From Bradyrhizobium sp. LTSP885 (GTDB lineage: Bacteria; Pseudomonadota; Alphaproteobacteria; Rhizobiales; Xanthobacteraceae), in the NCBI RefSeq assembly GCF_000938305.1, contig NZ_JYMT01000038.1:124001-188000 (forward strand): a stretch of 64,000 nt of DNA, in the 5' to 3' direction. The notes under the pieces are model-generated. The model did no database searches and was not told where the DNA came from. It saw only the letters and a list, made by a program, of their open reading frames with translations. The position numbers and the translations under genes were made by a program. Positions 9,486-17,992 of this stretch are shown here, one piece after another. How positions within the stretch are numbered: position 1 is the stretch's first letter; each line of letters starts with the position of its first letter.

Positions 9486-10433
9486 CTAGCTAAAGACGCC
9501 GTGCCGCGACGCCTTGGCGATGAACGCCGAGACCTGCGGCGTTGCGGCCTCGATATCGGCTTCGTATTTGAGGAGCACGTTGAGCGTGTCCTTGACGATC
9601 TCGTGGTCGAGTTCGGTGGCCTGCAGCAACACCAGCACGCGCGCCCAGTCGATTGCCTCGCTGACCGAGGGCAGCTTCTTCAGGTCCAGCGTGCGGATCT
9701 CATGGATGAAGCCGACCATCTGCTTGCGCAGGGCCTGCGAGATGCCCGGCACACGGGTCTCGACGATACGCTCTTCCAGCTTCTGCTCGGGGAAGCCGAT
9801 ATGCAGATGCAGGCAGCGCCGCTTCAAGGCGTCGCCGAGGTCGCGCTCGCTGTTCGAGGTCAGGATCACGGTCGGCGCCGCCACCGCCGTCACCGTGCCG
9901 AGTTCGGGAATGGTGACCTGGAAGTCCGAGAGGATTTCCAGCAGCAGCGATTCGAACTCGGCGTCGGATTTGTCGATCTCGTCGATCAGCAGCACGCAGC
10001 CGGCCGGTTGCTCCAGCGCCTGCAGCAGCGGGCGCGGCTCGACGAATTCCTTGGAGAAGAACACGTCGCCGAAGGCGTGGAGCTGGCCGAGCGCCTCATG
10101 CAGCGTCTGCGCGTCGCCCAGCACCTCGCCGAGCTTGTCCTTCAGGATCTGGGTGTAGAGCAACTGCTTGGCGTACTTCCACTCGTACAGCGCCTTGGCC
10201 TCGTCGAGGCCCTCGTAGCACTGCAGGCGGATCAATTTCAGGCCGCGCCAGGCGGCGATCGCCTTCGCCAGCTCGGTCTTGCCGACACCGGCGGGGCCTT
10301 CGACCAGGATCGGCTTCTCGATCTGCTGCGACAGATACACCGCGGTCGCGATCTGCCGGCTGGCGATATAGCCGTGCGCGGCGAGGCCGCTTTCCACGGC
10401 CTCGATCGCGGCGGTGGGCCTGGTATCAGCCAC
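9486..10433 (-). CDS. MoxR-family AAA+ ATPase (CoxD-like)
   Basis: A 315-residue AAA+ ATPase. Walker A is GPAGVGKTELAK (residues 46-57) and Walker B is VLLIDEIDKSD. Sensor 1 is the LTSNSERDLGDALKRRCLHL segment. The small helical lid follows. MoxR ATPases act as chaperones with a VWA partner, here the gene immediately downstream. I prefer the GTG start at 10433, because GGAG sits nine bases before it and the protein then begins close to the conserved region. A longer in-frame GTG start at 10496 would add 21 residues without homology-like character. The upstream 10497-10713 gap contains a repeat element and no gene. Confidence 0.88.
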   Translation of the reverse strand: MADTRPTAAIEAVESGLAAHGYIASRQIATAVYLSQQIEKPILVEGPAGVGKTELAKAIAAWRGLKLIRLQCYEGLDEAKALYEWKYAKQLLYTQILKDKLGEVLGDAQTLHEALGQLHAFGDVFFSKEFVEPRPLLQALEQPAGCVLLIDEIDKSDAEFESLLLEILSDFQVTIPELGTVTAVAAPTVILTSNSERDLGDALKRRCLHLHIGFPEQKLEERIVETRVPGISQALRKQMVGFIHEIRTLDLKKLPSVSEAIDWARVLVLLQATELDHEIVKDTLNVLLKYEADIEAATPQVSAFIAKASRHGVFS

Positions 10434-10593
10434 GAGGATCAGCTCCGAATTTGCCTTGAACTCGGACCTGTTCTGCCCCCGTTGCGGGCAAAGCACAAGG
10501 CTCGTTTGACCCGCAAAGGCCGGGGGTTAAAGGCCTGGGGTTAGCGCCTGCTTCCGGCGTATTTCCGCGGAGCGCAATACACACACACTACAC

Positions 10594-10682
10594 GTAGCCC
10601 GGATGAAGCGAAGCGTAATCCGGGATCAGTGCTCACTACGGAGCTCGAGGTCCCGGATTTCGCTGCGCTCCATCCGGGCTAC
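10594..10682. repeat. Intergenic inverted repeat, family D (GTAGCCCGGATG type)
   Basis: An imperfect palindrome of 89 bases. The left end GTAGCCCGGATG is matched by CATCCGGGCTAC at the right end, and the inner arms GTAATCCGGGA and TCCCGGATTT also pair. In RNA it would form a long hairpin between the MoxR start and the HAD gene end. This looks like a miniature REP-like element typical of such genomes. No coding capacity. Confidence 0.8.
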
Positions 10683-10713
10683 GAACGTCTGGTGAATGTG
10701 CGGGGAACCGGCT

Positions 10714-11346
10714 TCACCTCAGCGTGAGCCCGGTCGCGGTCTCGAGTTCGCCGATCGCCTGCGCGGCGTTGAGCACCTTGATCGTGGTCATGCCCATCTC
10801 GCGGGCGGGCTTCAGGTTGACGCCGAGATCGTCGAGATAGACGCAGTTCTTGGGATTCACTTGCAGCGTCTCCACCATCATCTGGTAGATTCGCGGATCG
10901 GGCTTGCGCAGCCCGATCTTTGCTGATTCGATCACATGATCGAACAGCACCATCACCTCGGCGATGTAGAGCGTGCGCCCGCTGTGGCTGCCGATCGCGT
11001 TGGCCGGCAGATTGTTGGTGATGCAGCCGGTCTTGAACTTTGCGTTGATGCGCTTCAGCGCTTCGACCATCTCGGGACGCAGGTCGCCGGAGAGCAGCGG
11101 CAGCACGTCCTTGCCGCGCACCTCGGCGCCGAGCGCTTTCGATTCCGTCGCGAAAAGTTCGTCAAAGGCGTCGATGTCGATTTCGGCGCGCTCGAATTTG
11201 GCCCAGGCGTTTTCGAGATGGTTGGCAGCGTTGGTGCGGCGGATGATGTCGGCGGGCAGGCCGCGCTCGGTCTCATAGCGCGCGAACGCCTCGAACGGCG
11301 AGGTGGTCAGGACGCCGCCGAAATCCCAGATCACTGCTTCGATCAT
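10714..11346 (-). CDS. HAD-superfamily hydrolase, subfamily IA
   Basis: A 210-residue HAD-like protein. Motif I is VIWDFGGVLTTSPF at the N-terminus, with the nucleophile Asp; the second position is Gly rather than Asp, as in the epoxide-hydrolase N-terminal-like branch. The motif II region CITNN lies near residue 115. The motif III Lys lies in KIGLRKPDPRIYQ, and the acidic motif IV is VYLDDLGVNLKPAREMGM. The family hydrolyses phosphate or halide from small metabolites; the substrate cannot be told. The start at 11346 (MIEAVIW) has AGGGA close upstream. An ATG six codons earlier (11364) is the alternative but lacks a ribosome binding site. It is divergent from the serine protease gene. Confidence 0.88.
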   Translation of the reverse strand: MIEAVIWDFGGVLTTSPFEAFARYETERGLPADIIRRTNAANHLENAWAKFERAEIDIDAFDELFATESKALGAEVRGKDVLPLLSGDLRPEMVEALKRINAKFKTGCITNNLPANAIGSHSGRTLYIAEVMVLFDHVIESAKIGLRKPDPRIYQMMVETLQVNPKNCVYLDDLGVNLKPAREMGMTTIKVLNAAQAIGELETATGLTLR

Positions 11347-11459
11347 TCTTCCCTGCCAGGTCATCTATTGCTTGAGGGAGCGGCTAACACGGATTGACGG
11401 CCGGAACCAGCCTGATCCGACGCTTGGCGATCCGCGCGCCGCGGGCTATTGCTGCGCCG

Positions 11460-12221
11460 ATGAAGAAGCCTCAGCTCATCCTCGCGACTGTGATGTCGCT
11501 GATATCCGCTCCCGCCTCGGCCATCGTCGGCGGCGGTGCGCCGTCGGCTGACGGTGTCGCGCGCTCGGTCGTCACCATTGTCGGCTCGCGCGGCAATTTC
11601 TGCACCGGCGCGCTGATCGCACCAAAAGTCGTGCTGACCGCGGCGCATTGCGTGCAGCCCGGCGCCGACTACAAGATCGTCGATTATGGCGCGGACCGGC
11701 AGCCCAAGCTGCAGTACGTCAAGACGGTTGCGATTCATCCGGGCTTCAAGATGCAAGCGATGCTTAATCATGTCGCGACCGCCGATGTCGCGCTGCTGCA
11801 GCTCGCCGCGCCAATGGTTGGGAAAGCGCCATCGACGCTTGGTACGCCCAACATTCCGATCCAGGTCGGCGGCCGCTTCACCATCGCGGGCGTCGGCGTC
11901 ACCGTGCGCGGCGACGGCAAGAGCGGCGGCACGATCCGCGTCGCGGGCCTGGTCGCGACCAGCAAACCGGGTACGCTGCAGATCCGTCTCGTCGATCCGG
12001 TTGGCCAGGGCACCCGCGACGGGATGGGCGCCTGCACCGGGGATTCCGGTGCGCCCGTGTTCGAGGACAAGCAGAGCGGGCCTGCGATCATTGGCGTGGT
12101 GAGCTGGTCCACGGGGCCGAATGGTACCGCTGGCTGCGGCGGCATCACCGGCGTTACGCCGCTGACGCTGTACCGCGACTGGCTGATGCAGACCGCGCGG
12201 CAGTGGGGGGCGAGTTTTTGA
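11460..12221 (+). CDS. Secreted trypsin-like serine protease (S1 family)
   Basis: A 253-residue protein. Residues 1-21 are a Sec signal peptide (MKKPQLILATVMSLISAPASA). The mature part begins directly with IVGGG, the classical new N-terminus of an activated trypsin. The catalytic triad is visible: His in LTAAHCVQ, Asp in ADVALLQL and Ser in CTGDSGAPVF. Cysteines flank the His and Ser sites and could form disulfides in the periplasm. Because the signal cleavage site precedes IVGG directly, the enzyme may be active on export without a pro-peptide. The ATG at 11460 was chosen because it starts the signal peptide; the open frame extends upstream to 11394 without signal-like sequence. The downstream gene is convergent across a repeat. 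Confidence 0.88.
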   Translation: MKKPQLILATVMSLISAPASAIVGGGAPSADGVARSVVTIVGSRGNFCTGALIAPKVVLTAAHCVQPGADYKIVDYGADRQPKLQYVKTVAIHPGFKMQAMLNHVATADVALLQLAAPMVGKAPSTLGTPNIPIQVGGRFTIAGVGVTVRGDGKSGGTIRVAGLVATSKPGTLQIRLVDPVGQGTRDGMGACTGDSGAPVFEDKQSGPAIIGVVSWSTGPNGTAGCGGITGVTPLTLYRDWLMQTARQWGASF

Positions 12222-12222
12222 G

Positions 12223-12353
12223 TCACCTCGCCCCGCTCGCGGGGAGAGTCGGATTGCGAAGCAATCCGGGTGAGGGGGACTCTCCGCGAGTCGCGTTCGT
12301 GGATGCAGTCCCTCACCCCAGCCCTCTCCCCGTAAGAACGGGGAGAGGGAGTA
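12223..12353. repeat. Intergenic palindromic repeat, family F (GC-rich CTCTCCCC type)
   Basis: A composite element between convergent genes. The short hairpin CCCCGCTCGCGGGG lies at the left and CTCTCCCCGTAAGAACGGGGAGAG at the right, with a TCACC...GGTGAG outer pairing. A related element occurs at 18985-19062. It may act as a transcription terminator for both flanking genes. No coding capacity. Confidence 0.75.
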
Positions 12354-12357
12354 GCGC

Positions 12358-14580
12358 CTAATGCCCCGCAGCCTTCTTCGCCGCTGCATTGTTCAGCACG
12401 ACCAGGCCATCCACGGCGACGCCGAGCTTGCTGTTGATCAGGAACGGGTTGACGTCGATCGAGGCGATGCGGTTGCCGGCGTCGGCCATCAGATTGGAGA
12501 GGCCGACCAGCGCCTTCACCGCGGATGCTTCGTGCAGCGCGGGCTTTCCGCGATAACCCTTCATCTTGATGCCAGCCTTGGTCTTCGCGATCAGCTCTCG
12601 CGCCTCGGCGGCATCGAGCGGCGCGCCGGCAAGGGCGACGTCCTTCAGCAGCTCGATATCGACGCCGCCGGTGCCGAACAGCACCACGGGTCCCATCTCG
12701 GCGTCGAGCGAGGCGCCGACCACAAGCTCGAGGTCGGCCTTGACCTGCTGCGCGATCAGGATGCCTTCGAGCTTCGGCTTGCCCTTCAGCTTTTTCACCC
12801 GCGCGGTGATGTCGTTGAACGCCTTCTTCACCTCGGCGGCACTGTTGAGGTTCAGCACCACGCCGCCGATGTCGGATTTATGCAGGATGTCGGCGCTGAC
12901 CACTTTCGCAACCACCGGGAAGCCGATTGTCTTGGCGATCGTCACGGCCTCGGCCGCGGTCTGTGCGACCTCTTCCCTGGAGATCGGAATGCCATAGGCC
13001 TTGAGCAGCTTCTTCGAGGCGACCTCGTCGAGCGCGGCGGCGCCGTTGGCGGCTTTTAGGGTCTTCTCCAGCACGACGCGCGCAGAGGCCTTCGAGCTGG
13101 AGACGATGTCAGGCACTTCCTTGCGCAGGCCGGCATATTCGATCAGCGCCTTGATCGCGCCGACGGCGCGGTCGAGGCCCTGCATCACAGCGATATCAGG
13201 GAGGCTCTTGCGCAGTCCCTTGGTGAATTCGGTGAAGCCGATCGACATGGTGCTGATATAGATCACCGGCTTGTTGGCCTTGGCCGCCATCTCGTTGACG
13301 ATGCGCAGATTGCGCTCGCGCAATTCGTGCGGCGCCTTCGGCAGCTCGGCGTCGATGATGACGATATCGGTGTCGGGATCGTCGATCATGATCTCGATCG
13401 ACTTCATGTAGACGGAGGGATCGACCACCGCGGCAAAGCCGGCATCGAGCGGATTGCCGACGATGCTGCCGGGTCCCAGCATCTTCGCCAGTTGTTCTGA
13501 CGCGTTCGGGCTCAGCGGCGCAAAGTTCAGGCCGGCGGAATAGAAGGCGTCGATCAGCAGGCCGCGCTTGCCACCGGACAGCGACACCGCGGCGAGGTGA
13601 TTGCCCTTTGGCGGATCAGCATGAACGAAGCATTCCGTGGTTTCGATCAGTTCATCGAGCCCGCGCACCCGGATCACGCCTTCGCGGGTCGAGATCGCGT
13701 CAAAGGTCTCGATCGAGCCAGCAAGCGCGCCGGTATGCGCCATCGCAGCGGCCCGGCCGCCTTCGGAGGCACCAAGCTTGAGCGCGATCACCGGTTTGCC
13801 GGCGGCCCGCGCGGCCTTGCAGGCTTCGCGGAACACTTTCGTGTTCCGGACGCCTTCGAGATAGACCACGATGACGCGAATGCTGGGATCGGCGGCAAAA
13901 TAAGCCATCAAGTCCGGCGTCTCCAGCCCGGATTCGTTGCCGGTCGTGACCATGTAGCCGACGCCGACGCCGCGATCTTCCAGCGCCTGACGGATCGCCA
14001 TCACGATCGCGCCGGATTGACCGGCGATCGCCACCGCACCTTGCTCCATGGTGACGATGCGGTCGTCGATATTGGTGAACAGGTTTTCACCGGCGCTTAA
14101 GTTGCCGAGGCAGTTCGGGCCGGTGACGGCGAGCCCGGTCTCCTTGATAGCCTGCTTCAGCTCGACGGCGAGCCGCTGGCTCTCCTCGTCCTGCAACTCG
14201 CTGAAGCCTGACGTGACGATCGTCGCCGAACGCGCGCCGGCGGCGGCCGCATCGCGGATCACCTGCACGGCAAACCGGGCCGGCACCAGCACCAGCACGT
14301 GATCGGGCTTCTCCGGCAGGCTGGCAAAATCCTTGTAGCAAGTGACACCCCAGATCGCTTCGCGCTTGGCGTTGATCGGGAATATCCTGCCCGCATATTT
14401 GTATCTGATCAGATTGTTCCAGATCCGCTCGGCATAGTTGCCCGGTTTGTCGGTGGCGCCGACCAGCACGATGTTGCGCGGGTGCAGCATCGCATGAATG
14501 CTCTTGACTATGTCGCTGGCGTCGGCAGGTGGCGTCCATTTACGGGACGGATGAAACGCGGTGCTTGCGAGAGCTTCCAT
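12358..14580 (-). CDS. ADP-forming acyl-CoA (acetate-CoA) synthetase, fused alpha-beta type
   Basis: A 740-residue fused acyl-CoA synthetase of the NDP-forming superfamily, in the same fold class as succinyl-CoA synthetase and Pat-type proteins. The CoA-binding Rossmann domain begins with IVLVGATDKPGNYAERIW near residue 35. A succinyl-CoA-ligase-like flavodoxin domain follows, with GQSGAIVMA and AHTGALAGS motifs. The C-terminal ATP-grasp domain contains LLKAYGIPISRE, GFPVVAKVVSADILHKSDIG and DVNPFLI. It interconverts an acid, CoA and ATP with an acyl-CoA and ADP. The ATG at 14580 follows GGGCAGG. The open frame upstream to 14736 has no family similarity and was excluded. Substrate unknown; the neighbouring genes are not obviously linked. 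Confidence 0.9.
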   Translation of the reverse strand: MEALASTAFHPSRKWTPPADASDIVKSIHAMLHPRNIVLVGATDKPGNYAERIWNNLIRYKYAGRIFPINAKREAIWGVTCYKDFASLPEKPDHVLVLVPARFAVQVIRDAAAAGARSATIVTSGFSELQDEESQRLAVELKQAIKETGLAVTGPNCLGNLSAGENLFTNIDDRIVTMEQGAVAIAGQSGAIVMAIRQALEDRGVGVGYMVTTGNESGLETPDLMAYFAADPSIRVIVVYLEGVRNTKVFREACKAARAAGKPVIALKLGASEGGRAAAMAHTGALAGSIETFDAISTREGVIRVRGLDELIETTECFVHADPPKGNHLAAVSLSGGKRGLLIDAFYSAGLNFAPLSPNASEQLAKMLGPGSIVGNPLDAGFAAVVDPSVYMKSIEIMIDDPDTDIVIIDAELPKAPHELRERNLRIVNEMAAKANKPVIYISTMSIGFTEFTKGLRKSLPDIAVMQGLDRAVGAIKALIEYAGLRKEVPDIVSSSKASARVVLEKTLKAANGAAALDEVASKKLLKAYGIPISREEVAQTAAEAVTIAKTIGFPVVAKVVSADILHKSDIGGVVLNLNSAAEVKKAFNDITARVKKLKGKPKLEGILIAQQVKADLELVVGASLDAEMGPVVLFGTGGVDIELLKDVALAGAPLDAAEARELIAKTKAGIKMKGYRGKPALHEASAVKALVGLSNLMADAGNRIASIDVNPFLINSKLGVAVDGLVVLNNAAAKKAAGH

Positions 14581-14748
14581 GGAGCCTGCCCTTACCCTTG
14601 TTGTCTTTGGTTTCCTCAGGCCGACGGACGATCGCCGAACGCCGTGATTTTCATTCCTTTTATGGCTGACGGAAGAGGGTGGCAACTCACGCCAGCGCGG
14701 GGCAGGGCACCGCACAAAATATCCCGGCGCGCGCAAAATTCGCCGGGC

Positions 14749-15318
14749 TCAGGAACCCGGTTCGATCAAGGTCGCGTGCAGCAGATAGCGCTCCGGCCCC
14801 GAGGTCAGCGCGTCGAACGGCCAGCAGGTCGATAACACCAGCTCGTATCGGTCGGTCAGCGGATCAATCCCGGACTGGTCGAAACGGACCACGGAGCTGC
14901 GATCGGCCCGGTAGCGGAAGGTCTTGCCGTCACTCGTGGTGACGTCGATCTCGTCGCCAACAGCGACCTCCTTCAGGAAACGAAAATGCGTGTCACGATG
15001 CGCAGAATAGACCGCGACGCCGCGCTCGCCGGCGTCGACGGTCTGCTCGACATGACCCGGACCGAAGGCCAGCGCCTGGCCGCTGCTGCCGGCGAGCACG
15101 ATTGTCGAGGCGCGGAGTCGTTTCACCTCGATACGCGCCACCGGCCAGGTATCGGCCCAGGACCACGGCTTCACAGGGTGGCCGGTCGCAATGGTCTCTG
15201 TGAAAGCACGCTCCAGCAGCACCTGCGCGAGCAGCGCCTTGGCGTGGATGTAGGTGCCCTGGCCGAACAGGATCAGGCCGATGAGGACGAAGACAGCGGG
15301 AGAGATGATGCGGGGCAT
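14749..15318 (-). CDS. Class GN sortase (proteobacterial dedicated sortase)
   Basis: A 189-residue sortase. An N-terminal membrane segment (residues 5-20) anchors it. The catalytic residues are His107 (YSAHRDTHF), Cys165 (LSTCWPF) and Arg177 (PERYLL). Sortases cut a sorting motif in a target protein and attach the new C-terminus to an amine acceptor. In proteobacteria the class GN enzyme is normally paired with one dedicated target, which is encoded just upstream here (15523-17793). It is probably co-transcribed with that target across a 204-base gap containing a repeat element. The protein runs to its natural end with GS after the fold. Identification is secure because all three catalytic residues and the target are present. 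Confidence 0.93.
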   Translation of the reverse strand: MPRIISPAVFVLIGLILFGQGTYIHAKALLAQVLLERAFTETIATGHPVKPWSWADTWPVARIEVKRLRASTIVLAGSSGQALAFGPGHVEQTVDAGERGVAVYSAHRDTHFRFLKEVAVGDEIDVTTSDGKTFRYRADRSSVVRFDQSGIDPLTDRYELVLSTCWPFDALTSGPERYLLHATLIEPGS

Positions 15319-15330
15319 TGTCTATCTCCC

Positions 15331-15414
15331 GTCATTGCGAGCGAAGCGAAGCAATCCATCGTGCAACATATGTGGGACCATGGATTGCTTCGTCGCTTCG
15401 CTCCTCGCAATGAC
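15331..15414. repeat. Intergenic inverted repeat, family A (GTCATTGCGAGCGAAGCGA type)
   Basis: An 84-base palindrome. The left arm is GTCATTGCGAGCGAAGCGAAG and the right arm ends in CTTCGCTCCTCGCAATGAC. The inner arms GCAATCCAT and ATGGATTGC also pair. The same element recurs at 28532-28614. It lies between the sortase and its target gene and could attenuate transcription into the sortase gene. Confidence 0.85.
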
Positions 15415-15522
15415 GGCCGGTTGGGGGAAAAGAGCGGCGCGCGCGGCCCTGGGGGGACGGTGAGAGGCCGCGCGCGCTCTTGAAGGAGGAGGTCGGGGGA
15501 AACCTCCTCCTTTCATCCGACG

Positions 15523-17793
15523 TCAGTGGGGCGACGTCTGACGTCGGTTGAACATCATGAGGAGCAGGCTGACCGTGAGCAGGATCACGCCCGCGATCAT
15601 CTTCAGCTCGGCATCGGTTGCCGTCTTCGGCAATTGGACCGTGACGGGAGCCGTCGTGACGACCGGCCGCTTCAGTGCCGCGAGCCGGACCTTGACGTCA
15701 CCAGCTTCGGCACGACGCTCGGTCGGTGCCACCGGAAGCCGCGGACGCTCGCCGAACACCTTTGCGAAATCCCAGCCTGCGGGCAGGTTGATCGGCAGCT
15801 CGCTCAGCTTCAACGGCTCACCGTCGGGACGGCTCGGCGTCTCGTCGACCGCAACCAGGCTGGTCAGTCGCGTGACGAGCTGGTGCTCCAGTGCGAGCGC
15901 AAGGATCGTCTTGTCGGCATCTTCAGGACTTGCCTGCCGCGTGGTGCGCGCGACTTCGGCATCTGCGATCTTGCGGCGCGCCCACAGCTTTGACAGGCCC
16001 TTGCCTTCGGCGGCGTTGGCGAGCGGCAGCGTCACGCTCCAGGGACGGTCACCGATCCGGCCCTTGATCTCGACCGAGCCGGCGAGCTTGTCGAGTTTGG
16101 CGGCGAGCACCAGCGGCTCGTCACGATAGACGTCGGGGATCGCCGCCGGCGTCAGGTCGGCCGTGGCGTCGGAGAATTTTGCGGAGAGGCCGGTCACCGC
16201 CGGATTCTCCAGCTTGCCGAACAGGTCGCGCATCCGTTCGTCGACCTGCTCGACCGAGCCGATATGGGTGAAGGTACCGCGGCCAAGCTCGGCGGCGCGG
16301 GTCATTAGATAGGTGTTCGGTGCCGAGCCGATGCCGACCATGAAGATTCGCGAGCGGCCGCGCAGCGCGCTGATGGTCTCGAACAATTGCTGTTCGTTGC
16401 CGATCGCGCCGTCGGTCAGGAATACGACCTGGCGGATGGTACTGGCGTCATCGTGGTTGGTGTCGGACAGCGCGGCGCGCATCGCCGGCACCATCTCGGT
16501 GCCGCCGCGTGCTTGCAGCGCGCTGACGAACGACGTCGCGTTGCCGATATTGGTGCTGTTCGCGGCGACTGGCGTCGGGAACAGAACATCCATGGTGTCG
16601 TCGAAGCGGATCACATTGAAGCGGTCGGTCGGCTGTAGGCGGCCGAGCGCATACAAGAGACTCGCCTTGGCCTGGATGATCGAGGTGCCGCCCATCGAGC
16701 CGGAATTGTCGATCACGAAGATCACCTCGCGCGGCAGCTGCTTCTCGTTCGCCTGCTCGACCGAGGGCGGGGTGACGAAGGTAAGCAAATAGTCGGAATT
16801 GCCGACATGCTCGCGGAACAGCCCGACCGATGGCGCTTTTTCGGCGGCGGGTTTCCAGGTGAGTTCGAAATCGCGATCAGCGGGCACCGCGCCTTCGGCC
16901 AGCTTGATGATGCGCGTGGCGTTGTCGGGGCTCTCGATCTTGACCTGGTGAAAATGGCTCTTCACCTCGCCGAGCGGGAAGCCGGCCTGCAGGTGCACCG
17001 TGATGTTGGTCGGATTGATCGGTGCGTTTTCGGCGGGGTCGAGCACCGGCGGCGAGATGCGGTCGCGATCCGGCACCGGATCAGTCGTGGTTGCGCCCCA
17101 GCCGCCGCCATCGGCGCGAAGGTCGACGCTTTGCACCACCGGTTGCGGATTGTAGCGCGGGCCGACCACCATCGGCACCCGCAGCGAGAACGCGTTGCCG
17201 TTCTGCTGCACCGGCTCCTGATATTCGATCTGCACCAGCACGGTTTCGCCGGGGCCGATATTGGCGACCGAGTTGGTGAAGATGTTCGGCCGCTCCTGTT
17301 CGGTGAGCGCGGCCTTCTGGCCGTTCTGTTTGGCCTGCTCGTAGATGGCGCGGGCCTGCTGCCGCTCCTTGATGTCGCCGACCACGACGCGGTCGCCGAC
17401 CACCATCTTCAGGGTGTCGACCGCGCTGCCCGCCGGCAGCGGATAGACATAGGTCGCCTCCATCCACTCCTTGGTCGGGTTACGGAAGATCTGCGTGACG
17501 CGGGCGCGGACGGTCGGCCCCGATACGGTGAGGTCGACGTCGACGCCGAGCCTGAGAGCATCGGCATAGCCGTCCTCGGTCTTGAGCAGCAGCGAGCCGG
17601 AGCGCGCATCGGCCGGCCGCAACACCGCTTGCTTCGGCTGCTCTGCCGACCACACCGGATCAAAACTCAGGAAGAGGGCAGCAAAGCCGATTGCCAGCGC
17701 GGCCACGCCTTCCACCAGGAAGAACAGCAGGATGCGCATCTTGCGCGACAGGCGGATCCGCCGGCTGGTCTCACTTGCATCGCAAATCGTCAT
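15523..17793 (-). CDS. Sortase target protein with VIT and VWA domains and LPKTA sorting signal
   Basis: A 756-residue surface or envelope protein. The N-terminus has a basic stretch (RRIRLSRKMR) and a membrane segment at about residues 20-45. A VIT domain follows, with TQIFRNPTKEWMEATYVYPLP and DRVVVGDIKERQQAR. The VWA domain has MIDAS DNSGSMGG near residue 365. The C-terminus shows a complete sorting signal: LPKTAT at about residues 721-726, a hydrophobic stretch (MIAGVILLTVSLLLMMF), then NRRQ. This matches the marine proteobacterial sortase target family, with its sortase gene directly downstream. The ATG at 17793 has GGAG eight bases upstream. Longer open frame to 18267 overlaps the divergent regulator and is spurious. 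Ligand or function of the displayed VWA is unknown; inter-alpha-trypsin-inhibitor-like proteins share this layout. Confidence 0.92.
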   Translation of the reverse strand: MTICDASETSRRIRLSRKMRILLFFLVEGVAALAIGFAALFLSFDPVWSAEQPKQAVLRPADARSGSLLLKTEDGYADALRLGVDVDLTVSGPTVRARVTQIFRNPTKEWMEATYVYPLPAGSAVDTLKMVVGDRVVVGDIKERQQARAIYEQAKQNGQKAALTEQERPNIFTNSVANIGPGETVLVQIEYQEPVQQNGNAFSLRVPMVVGPRYNPQPVVQSVDLRADGGGWGATTTDPVPDRDRISPPVLDPAENAPINPTNITVHLQAGFPLGEVKSHFHQVKIESPDNATRIIKLAEGAVPADRDFELTWKPAAEKAPSVGLFREHVGNSDYLLTFVTPPSVEQANEKQLPREVIFVIDNSGSMGGTSIIQAKASLLYALGRLQPTDRFNVIRFDDTMDVLFPTPVAANSTNIGNATSFVSALQARGGTEMVPAMRAALSDTNHDDASTIRQVVFLTDGAIGNEQQLFETISALRGRSRIFMVGIGSAPNTYLMTRAAELGRGTFTHIGSVEQVDERMRDLFGKLENPAVTGLSAKFSDATADLTPAAIPDVYRDEPLVLAAKLDKLAGSVEIKGRIGDRPWSVTLPLANAAEGKGLSKLWARRKIADAEVARTTRQASPEDADKTILALALEHQLVTRLTSLVAVDETPSRPDGEPLKLSELPINLPAGWDFAKVFGERPRLPVAPTERRAEAGDVKVRLAALKRPVVTTAPVTVQLPKTATDAELKMIAGVILLTVSLLLMMFNRRQTSPH

Positions 17794-17992
17794 TTTCGTC
17801 GCTCCGAGCGAGGGTTTCGCTGCCTCGCGATCATGGAGAACGGCCGTTTTGGCGCGAGCAGAACGATCGGCAATGATTGGCCGCTGTCCGTCGCGATCCG
17901 CCTGCGGGTTAGGCGGTTTTGTGCGGTTTTGTGCTGGATTGTCCGGTCTGCTAGACTGCGGAAATCGATGAGGAATCGCGCTGGGGATCACG

